NCBI GenBank assembly: GCA_020161355.1
Contig: JAIUOF010000007.1
Coordinates: forward strand, 1-64,000
Source of the DNA: Bacteroidota bacterium
GTDB taxonomy: Bacteria; Bacteroidota; Bacteroidia; Cytophagales; Spirosomataceae
DNA length: 64,000 nucleotides
Direction of reading: 5' to 3'
Position 1 is the first letter of the stretch, and each line of letters starts with the position of its first letter. The notes under the pieces are model-generated. The model saw nothing but the letters and a program-made list of their open reading frames with translations, ran no database searches and was not told the origin of the DNA. The translations under genes were made by a program, and so were the position numbers. Below, one piece after another: positions 43,614 to 52,801 of the stretch.

Positions 43614-45524
43614 ATGAAATTTAAAATACTGGTAATAAGCCTGTGTTTAAGTTTTTTCAGAACTTTTTCGCAAGATTCTACAGTGCATGAGTTGAAAGAA
43701 CTTACCGTTTCTGCAAATATCGTAGGTACCGAAATCAGAAAAACCGGCAGAAATATAACTACCATTTTAAAATCAACGATAGAAGCCGCTCCTGTAAAAA
43801 CGCTCGATGGGATTTTGCAATATGCTCAAAATGTGGATGTTCGCTCAAGATCATCTTATGGAGTACAGGCCGATATCAGTATAAGGGGAGGACACTATGA
43901 TCAGACCTTAATATTGGTCGATGGCGTAAAAGTCAATGATCCGCAAACCGGTCATCATAGCCTAAATATCCCTTTGAATATCAGCCAGATCGAAAAAATT
44001 GAGGTCATGCAGGGTGGAGCCTCAAGGGTATATGGTCCCAATGCTTTTTCGGGAGTGATTAACATTATTACCAAAAAAATAGACAAATCTTCTGCCCAAA
44101 TTGGCCTCCTGGGTGGACAACATGGTTTATTTGGCGGAAATATTTCGGCCCAAACCATAAAAAATGGACTAGGTATCAGGATTAACGCTGATTATGGCAA
44201 GTCAGAAGGCTATATACCAAACACCCAATATGATAAATATTCTGCCGGACTCCTGATTTCGAAAATTTACAATAAAGGCAGTGTTGACCTTAGTTCAGGC
44301 ATCTTTTCAAATCATTTCGGAGCATCCAATTTCTATCATCCCAAATTCAGCAGACAATACGAAGAGGTAAGCTCAGGCTTGTTTTCCTTAAACTGGAATC
44401 ATAATTTTTCCAATAAGATCTCCGGGAGTTTTATTGGTAGCTACAGGATTCATCATGATATGTATGATTTTGATAAATATCGTGACACCACCCTAAAGTC
44501 ATTTCTTAACTTTCACCAAACCAAAGTCGCAGATTTTGAATATAAGCTCCGTTATCTGGCCAAAAATTCGAAAAGTGCAGTAGGCTGGGCTTATCGTAAC
44601 GAAGATGTACTTTCCAACAGGTTGGGCGAGGTTATTTCCGATAAAGTAAAAGTGAAAGGTTTCGAGGGTATTTTTTACGATAAAACCAAAAGCCGCTCCA
44701 ATGTAAGTATGTTTGTTGAACATCAGCGGAAAATTAGGAATGCCACGATTTCGGCCGGTACATTGCTCAATTATAATTCCAGTTTTGGATATGCCTGGTA
44801 TCCCGGTGTAGATATTGCATTGCCAGTTTCTGAAAAATACTCGCTTTATGCTTCTACCAACCGCTCCTTACGATATCCTACATTTACAGAATTATACCTT
44901 AACAACTCAACCATAAAAGCCGATCCTAAATTGAAACCCGAGAAGGCCTGGACTCATGAAGTAGGCTTGAGGTATTTTGGAGAAAAAACGAGCGGGACTG
45001 TTTCCTTCTTTTATAAAAAAATGCAGGATGCTATAGATAAAGTAAAACGCCCGGAAATATCGGTTCCAACTATGGAAAACATTCAAAATATTAATATGGC
45101 TGGGGTGGATTTTAGCTATAAAATTAAATTAGCCACCAAAGAGAACCAGTTCTTGCAAAATATCACGCTTAACTACGCCTACCTTATTGCAGATAGAAAA
45201 GAAGAAAATTTTCAATCGTTTTATACTTTGAATTTTTTAAGGCACAAAGCTTCAGTAGGTTTTGATTTATTACCATTTAAAAATACCACGGCAGCACTTT
45301 GGTACACCTACAAAAAAAGAGAGGGCACTTATCAGTGGGATAACACAAGGGCCCCTGAGTTTTACAAGCCTGTGCATTTGGTTGACTTGCGTATTAAACA
45401 CCAGTTAAAGAAGCATTCTTTGTTTTTTGATATTAATAATTTGCTTAATTATAAATACTACGAGTTTGGGTTTGTACAGCAACCGGGAATCTGGGTTTCA
45501 GGCGGAATAATTCTAAATTTTTGA
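43614..45524 (+). CDS. TonB-dependent outer-membrane receptor
   Basis: 636 residues. A signal peptide (to about 19, RTFSQ) is followed by the plug domain with VRSRSSYGVQADISIRGG, TLILVDGVKVNDPQTG and VYGPNAFSGVINIITKK, and a barrel ending in a terminal aromatic residue (GGIILNF). It lacks the N-terminal carboxypeptidase-like domain of SusC proteins and no SusD gene follows, so a siderophore- or cobalamin-type ligand is more likely than a polysaccharide; this is inference. It is a single gene. Confidence 0.9.
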   Translation: MKFKILVISLCLSFFRTFSQDSTVHELKELTVSANIVGTEIRKTGRNITTILKSTIEAAPVKTLDGILQYAQNVDVRSRSSYGVQADISIRGGHYDQTLILVDGVKVNDPQTGHHSLNIPLNISQIEKIEVMQGGASRVYGPNAFSGVINIITKKIDKSSAQIGLLGGQHGLFGGNISAQTIKNGLGIRINADYGKSEGYIPNTQYDKYSAGLLISKIYNKGSVDLSSGIFSNHFGASNFYHPKFSRQYEEVSSGLFSLNWNHNFSNKISGSFIGSYRIHHDMYDFDKYRDTTLKSFLNFHQTKVADFEYKLRYLAKNSKSAVGWAYRNEDVLSNRLGEVISDKVKVKGFEGIFYDKTKSRSNVSMFVEHQRKIRNATISAGTLLNYNSSFGYAWYPGVDIALPVSEKYSLYASTNRSLRYPTFTELYLNNSTIKADPKLKPEKAWTHEVGLRYFGEKTSGTVSFFYKKMQDAIDKVKRPEISVPTMENIQNINMAGVDFSYKIKLATKENQFLQNITLNYAYLIADRKEENFQSFYTLNFLRHKASVGFDLLPFKNTTAALWYTYKKREGTYQWDNTRAPEFYKPVHLVDLRIKHQLKKHSLFFDINNLLNYKYYEFGFVQQPGIWVSGGIILNF

Positions 45525-45554
45525 AACATTCAATCAAAATAGGTGGTAATTTTG
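45520..45554 (+). promoter_or_regulatory. Promoter of queD
   Basis: TTTG at 45520-45523 and TAATTTTG at 45547-45554 are 23 bp apart, within the Bacteroidota spacing. The -33 element overlaps the end of the TonB-receptor gene. Confidence 0.65.
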
Positions 45555-45583
45555 CACCCTGAATTTTTTTTTGATTTAAAATA

Positions 45584-45994
45584 ATGATACAAATCACAAG
45601 GAGAGAGCACTTTAACGCTGCTCACCGGCTTTATAATCCTAAATGGTCAGAAAAAGAAAACTGGGACCTGTTTGGGATTTGTTCCAGAGTTCATGGTCAC
45701 AACTGGCAGTTGTTCGTTACAGTGGAAGGAGATATTGACCAAGATTTTGGATGGGTAATGGATCTTAAACTTATGAGGGATATTATGCGTGAGCATGTAA
45801 TCAGCAAGTTTGACCATTCTTATCTTAACGACAATAAAGAATATTTCGATGGTATCATGCCAAGTGTTGAAAACTTCGCCATCGTGATTTTTAATATTTT
45901 GAGGCCTGTCCTTGAGGATAATTACAAAGTGAAACTGGTGAAAGTAAAGCTTATTGAAACCGAAAATCATTCGGCGGAATATTTTGGTAAATAA
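45584..45994 (+). CDS. queD: 6-carboxytetrahydropterin synthase family protein (QueD)
   Basis: 136 residues. The zinc-binding histidines are His15 (FNAAHRL) and the HGH pair in CSRVHGHNW, where the cysteine is the likely catalytic residue; the late ETENHSAEY segment supplies the pterin-binding Glu. The family makes 6-carboxy-tetrahydropterin for queuosine-type deazapurines, or 6-pyruvoyl-tetrahydropterin. No other queuosine gene is adjacent. lpxB follows after 32 bp. Confidence 0.9.
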   Translation: MIQITRREHFNAAHRLYNPKWSEKENWDLFGICSRVHGHNWQLFVTVEGDIDQDFGWVMDLKLMRDIMREHVISKFDHSYLNDNKEYFDGIMPSVENFAIVIFNILRPVLEDNYKVKLVKVKLIETENHSAEYFGK

Positions 45995-46026
45995 TCACTT
46001 ATATTAGCTACTCAAAACTCAGGATT

Positions 46027-47136
46027 TTGAAATATTTCATCATTGCCGGAGAAAAATCCGGCGACATGCATGCTGCCAATCTTGTTCTTGCTCTAAAAGA
46101 AAAGCAACCCGGGATGATTTTTTATGGTTGGGGAGGTGAGAGCATGAAATCCGCCGGTGTGAATATTATCAAAAATTACGCCGACCTCGCTTTTATGGGT
46201 TTCTGGGAAGTTTTAAAAAACCTCGGAAAAATTGTAGGCTTCCTAAATCTTGCAAAAGAGCACATCGAAACCGTAAAGCCTGATGCTATTATTCTTGTTG
46301 ATTATGCCGGTTTTAATCTTAAAATTGCAAAATGGGCAAAAAATAAAGGATATAAGGTAATCTATTATATTGCCCCCAAAGCCTGGGCCTGGCGGGAATC
46401 CAGAGCTGTCACTATTCGGAAATACGTTGATTTGTTACTGTTGATTTTTCCTTTTGAAAAATCATTTTTTGATAGGTATCAGGTTAATTCTGTTTATGTT
46501 GGGAATCCACTCTTTGACGAGATACAAAATTTTACACCTGACCCCGATTTTAAATCAAAACACCAGATTGACAAAAAGCCCGTGGTGGCTTTATTGCCCG
46601 GCAGCCGTATTCAGGAAATTGAAAATATGATGAGCCTGATGACAAAGCTTGCCGAACAGTTTCCGCAATACCATTGGGTGGTTGCAGGTGTAAAGTCTGT
46701 CCCGAAAGGAATCTACGGATATGCAGGCAATAAGTTTAAAATAATCTGCAACGAGACTTACAACATTCTATCGGTGGCAAAGATGGCCATTGTTACCTCA
46801 GGCACTGCCACACTTGAGACGGCTCTGTTTAAAGTACCGCAGGTAGTAGTGTATAAAACCAGCGGGCTTTCGTTTGAAATCGCCAAGAGGCTGGTAAAAA
46901 TCCCCTATATTTCTTTGGTTAATCTGGTAGCTGAAAAAGAAGTTGTGCGTGAGCTTATTCAGGGTGATTACAACGAAGAAAAATTAAAAGTGGAATTAAA
47001 AAAGTTGATGTCGAATACTATTTTTGTTGAAAATCAGTTATCTGACTATAATAAAATTGTTGAGAAATTGGGGGGCAAAGGAGCATCTGAAACAGCCGCT
47101 TCCGAAATTGAAAAATTCTTTAATACGCAATCCTGA
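46027..47136 (+). CDS. lpxB: Lipid-A-disaccharide synthase
   Basis: 369 residues from a TTG start, directly before the KYFIIAGEKSGDMHAANL motif of the family. It condenses UDP-2,3-diacylglucosamine with lipid X in lipid A synthesis at the inner membrane. Other motifs are YYIAPKAWAWRESR, YVGNPLFDE, LLPGSRIQEI and TSGTATLETAL. The length is typical. It is probably co-transcribed with queD. Confidence 0.95.
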   Translation: MKYFIIAGEKSGDMHAANLVLALKEKQPGMIFYGWGGESMKSAGVNIIKNYADLAFMGFWEVLKNLGKIVGFLNLAKEHIETVKPDAIILVDYAGFNLKIAKWAKNKGYKVIYYIAPKAWAWRESRAVTIRKYVDLLLLIFPFEKSFFDRYQVNSVYVGNPLFDEIQNFTPDPDFKSKHQIDKKPVVALLPGSRIQEIENMMSLMTKLAEQFPQYHWVVAGVKSVPKGIYGYAGNKFKIICNETYNILSVAKMAIVTSGTATLETALFKVPQVVVYKTSGLSFEIAKRLVKIPYISLVNLVAEKEVVRELIQGDYNEEKLKVELKKLMSNTIFVENQLSDYNKIVEKLGGKGASETAASEIEKFFNTQS

Positions 47137-47159
47137 AAACTCAGGTAAATATTAGCACT

Positions 47160-47657
47160 ATGAAAAATCCGTTTAAGATATTTTTAGGAGTTGTATTTTT
47201 AATTACCCTCCTTAACGCTTGTAAGAAAAAAGAGGAAGTTGAGGTCATAAAGACAAATAAACAATATCTTACGGGTGATACTTCAAAAAGATGGAAGCTA
47301 TCCTCAGGAAAAGCGAATTTTAAAGGCGATGAACTTGATTTAATGATTGTGCAGTCACCTTGTATTACTGATAATATTTTGGTTTTGTCTGCTGATTTTA
47401 AATATCAGATTACAGAAGGGGCCCAGAAGTGTAAACCCACTGATCCCGATATACTTATAGCAGGAAATTGGGTGCTTTCTGAAGATCAGAAAAAAATAAC
47501 CATTGATAAATTCATTGTTCTGGACAGAGTAATTGATAAGGCCAGTTTCGAAATTTCAGAAATTAATGATAAAAAATTCGTAGGGAAAACCGATGTAACT
47601 ATCAGCGGAAATTTGGTGAATATGAATATTACTTTTGAAGCGGTTGATAATATCTGA
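47160..47657 (+). CDS. Small lipoprotein, lipocalin-like
   Basis: 165 residues. The lipoprotein signal has its lipobox cysteine near residue 21 (ITLLNAC). Mature residues from about 35 form alternating beta-strands with an early W (KRWKLSSGKA), as in the lipocalin-like domains common in Bacteroidota lipoproteins. The ligand is unknown. It follows lpxB by 23 bp. Confidence 0.65.
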   Translation: MKNPFKIFLGVVFLITLLNACKKKEEVEVIKTNKQYLTGDTSKRWKLSSGKANFKGDELDLMIVQSPCITDNILVLSADFKYQITEGAQKCKPTDPDILIAGNWVLSEDQKKITIDKFIVLDRVIDKASFEISEINDKKFVGKTDVTISGNLVNMNITFEAVDNI

Positions 47658-47742
47658 GTTTGATATAATTTTTATTGCTTTCAAACTTCTTTTCTCTTTT
47701 CGAAATAATATAGAATAATTCTAATTAATGAGAACATATTTG

Positions 47743-47750
47743 TAATTTTG
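47743..47750 (+). promoter_or_regulatory. -7 box of sufB
   Basis: TAATTTTG is an exact TAnnTTTG match 33 bp before the sufB ATG. The -33 element was not clear. Confidence 0.55.
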
Positions 47751-47783
47751 CGTGTTAATAACTCTGTATCGAAAGATTTTTGA

Positions 47784-49229
47784 ATGAGCAAAGACATGGA
47801 ACTGTTAGAAGAGCTTACCTCTTCTGATTATAAATATGGATTTTATACTGACATCGAAGCCGACGAAGCTCCTCCAGGCCTGGATGAAAGTACTATCAGG
47901 TTTATTTCTGCCAAAAAGAAAGAACCCGAGTGGATGCTGGAGTGGCGTCTGAAAGCCTATCAGGAGTGGCTAAAACTTTCAGAACCTTCATGGCCTAATG
48001 TGACTTATACAAAGCCTGATTTTCAGGCTATTAAATATTATTCGGCTCCTAAGCAGCAAAAGAAAATTAATAGCCTTGATGAGGTCGATCCCGAATTGAG
48101 AAAGACTTTTGAAAGATTGGGAATCTCATTAAAAGAACAGGAAAGGTTGTCGGGCGTGGCCGTAGATGCTGTAATAGACTCGGTTTCTGTTGCTACTACT
48201 TTCAGAGAAAAACTTGGCGAAATGGGCATAATTTTTATGTCAATTTCGGAGGCCATCAAAGAGCACCCTGAGCTTGTAAAGAAATATCTCGGCTCAGTAG
48301 TACCGGTTAAAGATAACTTTTATGCTGCCCTGAATTCTGCAGTATTTTCTGACGGGTCTTTTTGCTATATTCCCAAAGGCGTGCGTTGCCCCATGGAGTT
48401 GTCAACTTATTTTCGAATTAATGCAGCAGGCACCGGACAGTTTGAGCGTACCCTTATTATTGCTGACGAAGGGGCTTATGTAAGTTATCTTGAAGGCTGT
48501 ACTGCACCTAGTCGTGATGAAAATCAGCTTCATGCTGCTGTGGTTGAGATATTCTGTCATGAAAAAGCCGAAGTGAAATATTCTACGGTGCAAAACTGGT
48601 ATCCCGGCGACAAAGAAGGTAAAGGTGGGGTGTATAACTTCGTGACTAAGAGAGGATTGTGTTTTGGTGATAACTCTAAAATTTCCTGGACTCAGGTTGA
48701 AACAGGCTCTGCGGTCACATGGAAATATCCATCGGTGGTTCTAAAAGGTGACAATGCTATCGGGGAGTTTTATTCTGTGGCCGTTACCAACAATTATCAA
48801 CAGGCCGACACCGGTACGAAAATGATTCATTTGGGAAAAAATACCAAAAGTCGGATAGTTTCGAAAGGTATTTCTGCCGGCAGAAGCCAAAATTCCTATC
48901 GGGGTTTGGTTGAAATTTCTAAAAGAGCCGATAACGCCCGAAATTTCTCCCAATGTGACTCTATGCTTTTGGGTGACAGATGCGGAGCACACACTTTCCC
49001 ATATATTGAATGCAATAATTCTACGGCTACTGTTGAGCATGAGGCTACCACTTCAAAAATTGGTGAAGATCAGCTGTTTTATTGCAATCAACGGGGAATT
49101 GATTCTGAAACGGCCGTGGCTTTGATTATCAACGGATACGCCAAGGAAGTACTCAATCAGCTGCCCATGGAATTTGCCGTGGAGGCACAAAAACTTCTTG
49201 AGATTTCACTGGAGGGTTCAGTAGGTTGA
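47784..49229 (+). CDS. sufB: Fe-S cluster assembly protein SufB
   Basis: 481 residues. SufB is the scaffold subunit of the SufBCD complex. Typical segments are the N-terminal helical region ([12 protein letters not shown]), [45 protein letters not shown] with the conserved Cys, QNWYPG and the late [20 protein letters not shown]. It has its own promoter and is followed by a terminator, so here it is monocistronic; sufC, sufD and sufS are not in the window. Confidence 0.97.
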   Translation: MSKDMELLEELTSSDYKYGFYTDIEADEAPPGLDESTIRFISAKKKEPEWMLEWRLKAYQEWLKLSEPSWPNVTYTKPDFQAIKYYSAPKQQKKINSLDEVDPELRKTFERLGISLKEQERLSGVAVDAVIDSVSVATTFREKLGEMGIIFMSISEAIKEHPELVKKYLGSVVPVKDNFYAALNSAVFSDGSFCYIPKGVRCPMELSTYFRINAAGTGQFERTLIIADEGAYVSYLEGCTAPSRDENQLHAAVVEIFCHEKAEVKYSTVQNWYPGDKEGKGGVYNFVTKRGLCFGDNSKISWTQVETGSAVTWKYPSVVLKGDNAIGEFYSVAVTNNYQQADTGTKMIHLGKNTKSRIVSKGISAGRSQNSYRGLVEISKRADNARNFSQCDSMLLGDRCGAHTFPYIECNNSTATVEHEATTSKIGEDQLFYCNQRGIDSETAVALIINGYAKEVLNQLPMEFAVEAQKLLEISLEGSVG

Positions 49230-49251
49230 TTTGTACAAATCCAAAATATTC

Positions 49252-49279
49252 AAAAGCTGTCATCATTGGCAGCTTTTTT
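49252..49279 (+). terminator. Terminator after sufB
   Basis: AAAAGCTG (49252-49259) and CAGCTTTT (49270-49277) pair, followed by a T-run. It argues that the following gene starts downstream (49289) and not at the open-frame limit. Confidence 0.85.
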
Positions 49280-49288
49280 GTTATATTG

Positions 49289-50170
49289 ATGTCACTAAAT
49301 GCTCTGATTTTGAGATCACTGACAGCCATTTTTTTATTTCTTTCTTTTCAAATTTGCGGACAAACGACTCCACGAATCAAAGTGGCTATTCTGGGTACTT
49401 TTCATTTTGGGGAAAACAATGATTTCTTTTCCGTAAAATATCCTGGTTTATATACAAACAAAAAGCAAAAAGAACTTGATAAATTAGTCGATAAACTAGC
49501 TCTTTTTTACCCCAATAAGATTTTTGTGGAAAATACTCCCGATTTCCAGCCATTTTGGGATAAAGTGTATGCCGAGGCCAAAAAAGGGTCTGTTCCAACT
49601 AATCAGTCGGTAGTAGAAAACGAAATTTTTCAGATTGGAATTCGACTAGCCAGAAAGATTAATGACCCTTTTGGGGTAATTTGTGTGAATTTCCAGCATC
49701 CTGAGCAAGCCGGTGCGGCCTTTAAACCAAAATCGACATTTGATACTTTACAATATTATTATTCAGCTGCAATCAATAATCAAAAACCTCCGGTCGAACT
49801 GCTCTTTGAAAACAATCCTCCGGCACAGAATGCACTGAACACTTTGAGAAGGAATATTGGACTCTGGCAAAAAAAAGACCTGATAAATTTTTATATAAAC
49901 TTTAATCAACAGGCTCAATTACAGTCTTTTAATTACCTTAATAATCTCATTTATCTTGATCAAAACTACAATAAAGTTGGTGGCGAGTTATCAGCTAAAG
50001 AATATTACAGAAATATCAAGATTTTCCAGAATGTCATTTCAAAAGTAAATCCTTATGACCGCCATTTACTGATAATTATTGGTGCCGCCCATGTTTTGCC
50101 TCTGAAGTCCATTTTTGAGAGTCACCCGGCTTTCGAGTATGTCGAAATTGAGGAAATCTTAAAAAAATGA
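49289..50170 (+). CDS. DUF5694-like secreted protein
   Basis: 293 residues from ATG at 49289. The frame is open from 49226, but that would run through the sufB terminator. The start gives a signal peptide (LILRSLTAIFLFLSFQICGQ). The GTFHFGEN motif near the N-terminus and the late IIGAAHVLPLKSIFE resemble the DUF5694/TraB-like families, whose paired histidines suggest a metal-dependent hydrolase. The function is not established. Confidence 0.75.
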   Translation: MSLNALILRSLTAIFLFLSFQICGQTTPRIKVAILGTFHFGENNDFFSVKYPGLYTNKKQKELDKLVDKLALFYPNKIFVENTPDFQPFWDKVYAEAKKGSVPTNQSVVENEIFQIGIRLARKINDPFGVICVNFQHPEQAGAAFKPKSTFDTLQYYYSAAINNQKPPVELLFENNPPAQNALNTLRRNIGLWQKKDLINFYINFNQQAQLQSFNYLNNLIYLDQNYNKVGGELSAKEYYRNIKIFQNVISKVNPYDRHLLIIIGAAHVLPLKSIFESHPAFEYVEIEEILKK

Positions 50171-50200
50171 CAAATGTCTTGTATTTTCAGACAAATGAAT

Positions 50201-50208
50201 TAATTTTG
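50201..50208 (+). promoter_or_regulatory. -7 box of the RES/Xre toxin-antitoxin operon
   Basis: TAATTTTG matches TAnnTTTG, 19 bp before the antitoxin ATG. A CTTG at 50178-50181 lies 19 bp upstream and may serve as the -33 element. Confidence 0.6.
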
Positions 50209-50227
50209 TGTTGTAAATTGAATTTAT

Positions 50228-50659
50228 ATGGAAAGCATAGTAAATGACGTTTTGGTACCTTATCAGAGGTTGGCCAGGTTTGATAATGATCCTTTTGTAA
50301 TCTTAAGCAAAATTCATGAGGGAGTAACCTATGAAGATTTTGAGAGTGTTCTCAATACTCATCCTTTTTCAATCACGGAATGGGCTGGTTTTCTGCATGT
50401 ATCAGAACGTACGCTGCTTCGTTATAAAGTTGACAATAAGCGTTTTGATGAACCACTTTCAGAACGCATAATCCAAATACATAATTTATATAAAAAAGGT
50501 CTTGAAACTTTTGGAGAAAAGGAAAATTTAGATATTTGGCTAAATACTAAAAATATTGCTTTAGGTGGCCTTATCCCCAAAAGTCTTTTTAATTCTTCTT
50601 ATGGAATTGAAATTTTATCCAATGAGCTTACACGTATCAGTTATGGGGTTTTTGCATGA
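50228..50659 (+). CDS. Xre/MbcA/ParS-type antitoxin
   Basis: 143 residues. A helix-turn-helix-like region (about 55-80, WAGFLHVSERTLLRYKV) and the C-terminal helical domain with the family's GLIPKSLFNSSYGIEIL motif match the antitoxins that pair with RES-domain toxins. Its stop overlaps the toxin start (4 bp). It probably represses its own promoter. Confidence 0.88.
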   Translation: MESIVNDVLVPYQRLARFDNDPFVILSKIHEGVTYEDFESVLNTHPFSITEWAGFLHVSERTLLRYKVDNKRFDEPLSERIIQIHNLYKKGLETFGEKENLDIWLNTKNIALGGLIPKSLFNSSYGIEILSNELTRISYGVFA

Positions 50660-51114
50660 AAGTTTTTAGATTATCGAAGGCGGAATTTTCAAGAGATTTA
50701 TCAGGTAAAGGAGCAGAAATTACCGGCGGGAGATGGAATCCTAAAGGCGTAGCTGTGGTTTATACTTCTGATTCGAGGGCATTGTGTATGGCTGAAGTGG
50801 CTGTACATATTCCTGTGGGATTAATCCCGAAAGACTATAAAATAGTTGAAATTGAGATTCCTGAAGACAAGATTCTTGAGGTATCAAAAGAAAGTTTGCC
50901 TGAAAACTGGAATGCTTATCCTGAAATAATGGAAACAAAAAAAATCGGCGAAGAATGGGTAAAAAGATCAGAGTTTTTAATTTTAAAAGTACCTTCAGCT
51001 GTAGTGGAAGGCGACTTTAATTATTTGATTAATCCCCAAAATAAAGATATTAATCAGGTGAAAATAAGTTCAGTAAAAGATTTCAGATTTGATTCCCGAT
51101 TATTTCAAAAATAA
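50656..51114 (+). CDS. RES-domain toxin
   Basis: 152 residues. The RES family takes its name from conserved Arg, Glu and Ser; visible here are KAEFSRDLSGKGAEITGGRWNPKG (read in parts: GGRWNP), ALCMAEVAVH and the late VPSAVV..FNYLINPQ. Known members degrade NAD+ and arrest growth. It follows and overlaps the Xre-type antitoxin gene. Confidence 0.9.
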   Translation: MKVFRLSKAEFSRDLSGKGAEITGGRWNPKGVAVVYTSDSRALCMAEVAVHIPVGLIPKDYKIVEIEIPEDKILEVSKESLPENWNAYPEIMETKKIGEEWVKRSEFLILKVPSAVVEGDFNYLINPQNKDINQVKISSVKDFRFDSRLFQK

Positions 51115-51120
51115 AAAAGC

Positions 51121-51876
51121 TTAATGAATGTAGCTTCCTGCATTAAAATCAATGGTACTTCCGGTGGCGTGATCCATCAATCCTGCTGCAATCAGGTTTA
51201 CAATGGGGGAAATATCTTCAGGGTGTGTGAGTTTTTTTATTGAAGATTCGTTAATCAGGCTTTCTATTCCATGGTTTAATATATACTCCTCTGCCATAGG
51301 AGTTTTTGTGAAACCGGGTGCCAAAATAAATGAAGTGATACCATATTTTCCAAACGAACGAGCAACCGTACGTGCCAAAGAAACCACTCCCCCTTTTGAT
51401 GCTGCATAAGCCAGGTTTTCTTCGGTTTCACCCCGGAATGCTGCTCTGGAAGCAATGTAAACTATCCTTCCTTCTTTATTTTTCTTAAAATGTTCTAAGG
51501 CTAATTTGGTAAGAATTCCCACCGCATCCAAGTTGATTTTTATGGTTTTTTGCCAGGTTTCGAGCCATTTTTCATTGCTTGTTTGGGTTGGGTGTTCTTC
51601 AAATATTCCGGCATTTTGTACCAACATATCTATTTTTCCGAATTGGTTTTCTATTTTTTCAAAAAATGAAATGCAATTTTCTGTTTCGCTCAGGTCTGCC
51701 TGAAAAGCAGTGGCATTTTTATATTTTTTAAGCAGCAGTTCGATACCTTTTTTGCCCGAATTATGATGCAATGCAACGGATGCTCCTGATTTCAAAAGAC
51801 TTTCAGAAATGGCAAATCCAATACCGCTATTGGCACCTGTCACAATTATTTTTTTACCTGATAAATCTAAATGCAT
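51121..51876 (-). CDS. Short-chain dehydrogenase/reductase
   Basis: 251 residues. The NAD(P) site TGANSGIGFAI is at the N-terminus, NAG(IFEE) marks the cofactor strand, and the active site is Tyr-x-x-x-Lys in YAASKGG with an upstream Ser (IASRAAF). It resembles 3-oxoacyl-ACP reductases (FabG-like) but stands alone with no fatty-acid genes. The substrate is unknown. It is divergent from mtgA. Confidence 0.9.
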   Translation of the reverse strand: MHLDLSGKKIIVTGANSGIGFAISESLLKSGASVALHHNSGKKGIELLLKKYKNATAFQADLSETENCISFFEKIENQFGKIDMLVQNAGIFEEHPTQTSNEKWLETWQKTIKINLDAVGILTKLALEHFKKNKEGRIVYIASRAAFRGETEENLAYAASKGGVVSLARTVARSFGKYGITSFILAPGFTKTPMAEEYILNHGIESLINESSIKKLTHPEDISPIVNLIAAGLMDHATGSTIDFNAGSYIH

Positions 51877-51902
51877 ATTTTTGTGAAATTTTTAGAAAAA
51901 CA

Positions 51903-52655
51903 ATGGCGAACTCAAAACGAAAACCAATTGCAACGGCCCGAAAGAAAACCTCATTGGGAGCAAAACTAAGAAGTTTTGTTTTCAAAGCGATAAAATATTT
52001 TCTGATAGTTTCGATTGGAAGTGTGGTGGTTTTTAAGTTTGTGCCAATTCCATTTACCTGGACTATGCTGGATCAAAAAATGGCTTCAATCGGGAATGGA
52101 GAAGATTCAGAGATTAATTATAGCTGGAGGTCTTACTCAGAAATTAGTAAAGAGATGCCTTTGGCAGTGGTTGCTGCAGAAGATCAGCTTTTTCCTAATC
52201 ATTTTGGATTTGATTTTAACTCAATGCAAAATGCCTTTAAGAATAACCTTAAAGGTAAAAAAGTGCGGGGAGCCAGTACGATTTCGCAGCAAACGGCAAA
52301 GAATGTCTTTTTGTGGCAGGGGAGAAGTTATGTCAGAAAAGTGCTTGAAGTTTATTTTACATTTCTGATTGAGGTGGTTTGGGGTAAAGAGAGGATCCTG
52401 GAAGTATATATTAATGTAGCTGAAATGGGCAAAAATACTTTTGGTGCCGAAGCTGCTGCTCAGAAATATTTTGGGAAACCTGCACTGAATTTGACCAGAA
52501 GTGATGCTGCAAAACTGGCGGCTATACTGCCAAGTCCCAGAAAATGGTCGGTTACCAATCCGGGGCCCTATGTAAGCCGAAGAGTACCTAAAATCACTCG
52601 CCAAATGAGGGCTTTGGGTGGAACTGCGTATTTGAAAGGATTGAGGAAGTTTTAG
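51903..52655 (+). CDS. mtgA: Monofunctional peptidoglycan glycosyltransferase
   Basis: 250 residues from ATG at 51903; the frame is open from 51771 but that part overlaps the SDR gene and lacks family resemblance. A membrane anchor (about 30-50) precedes the GT51 domain with catalytic Glu in AAEDQLFPNHFGFD, RGASTISQQTAKNVFLW and the later ILEVYINVAEMG. It polymerises lipid II glycan chains. Its last bases overlap the stop of the 49-residue gene on the other strand. Confidence 0.94.
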   Translation: MANSKRKPIATARKKTSLGAKLRSFVFKAIKYFLIVSIGSVVVFKFVPIPFTWTMLDQKMASIGNGEDSEINYSWRSYSEISKEMPLAVVAAEDQLFPNHFGFDFNSMQNAFKNNLKGKKVRGASTISQQTAKNVFLWQGRSYVRKVLEVYFTFLIEVVWGKERILEVYINVAEMGKNTFGAEAAAQKYFGKPALNLTRSDAAKLAAILPSPRKWSVTNPGPYVSRRVPKITRQMRALGGTAYLKGLRKF

Positions 52656-52801
52656 GGTTTTATTTTGACAATTTTAGCACCATCAGCGACGACAATGACA
52701 GATTTTTTCTGACGCTTATATACTAATAAATCCTGATAGGATTTTTCTAAACCTTTGGTGATTTTTTCAATAAACTTGTCTTGGCTTTCAGAATTTTTCA
52801 T
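52652..52801 (-). CDS. 49-residue partner gene of the zeta-type toxin
   Basis: ATG at 52801 overlaps the end of the toxin gene by 14 bp in another frame and runs to a stop at 52652. The product is MKNSESQDKFIEKITKGLEK, then a helical part, KKSVIVVADGAKIVKIKP. It has a helix and a terminal beta-hairpin pattern seen in small proteins found beside zeta/AAA toxins; I cannot check homologs here. Gene order is toxin first, antitoxin candidate second. Confidence 0.65.
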   Translation of the reverse strand: MKNSESQDKFIEKITKGLEKSYQDLLVYKRQKKSVIVVADGAKIVKIKP

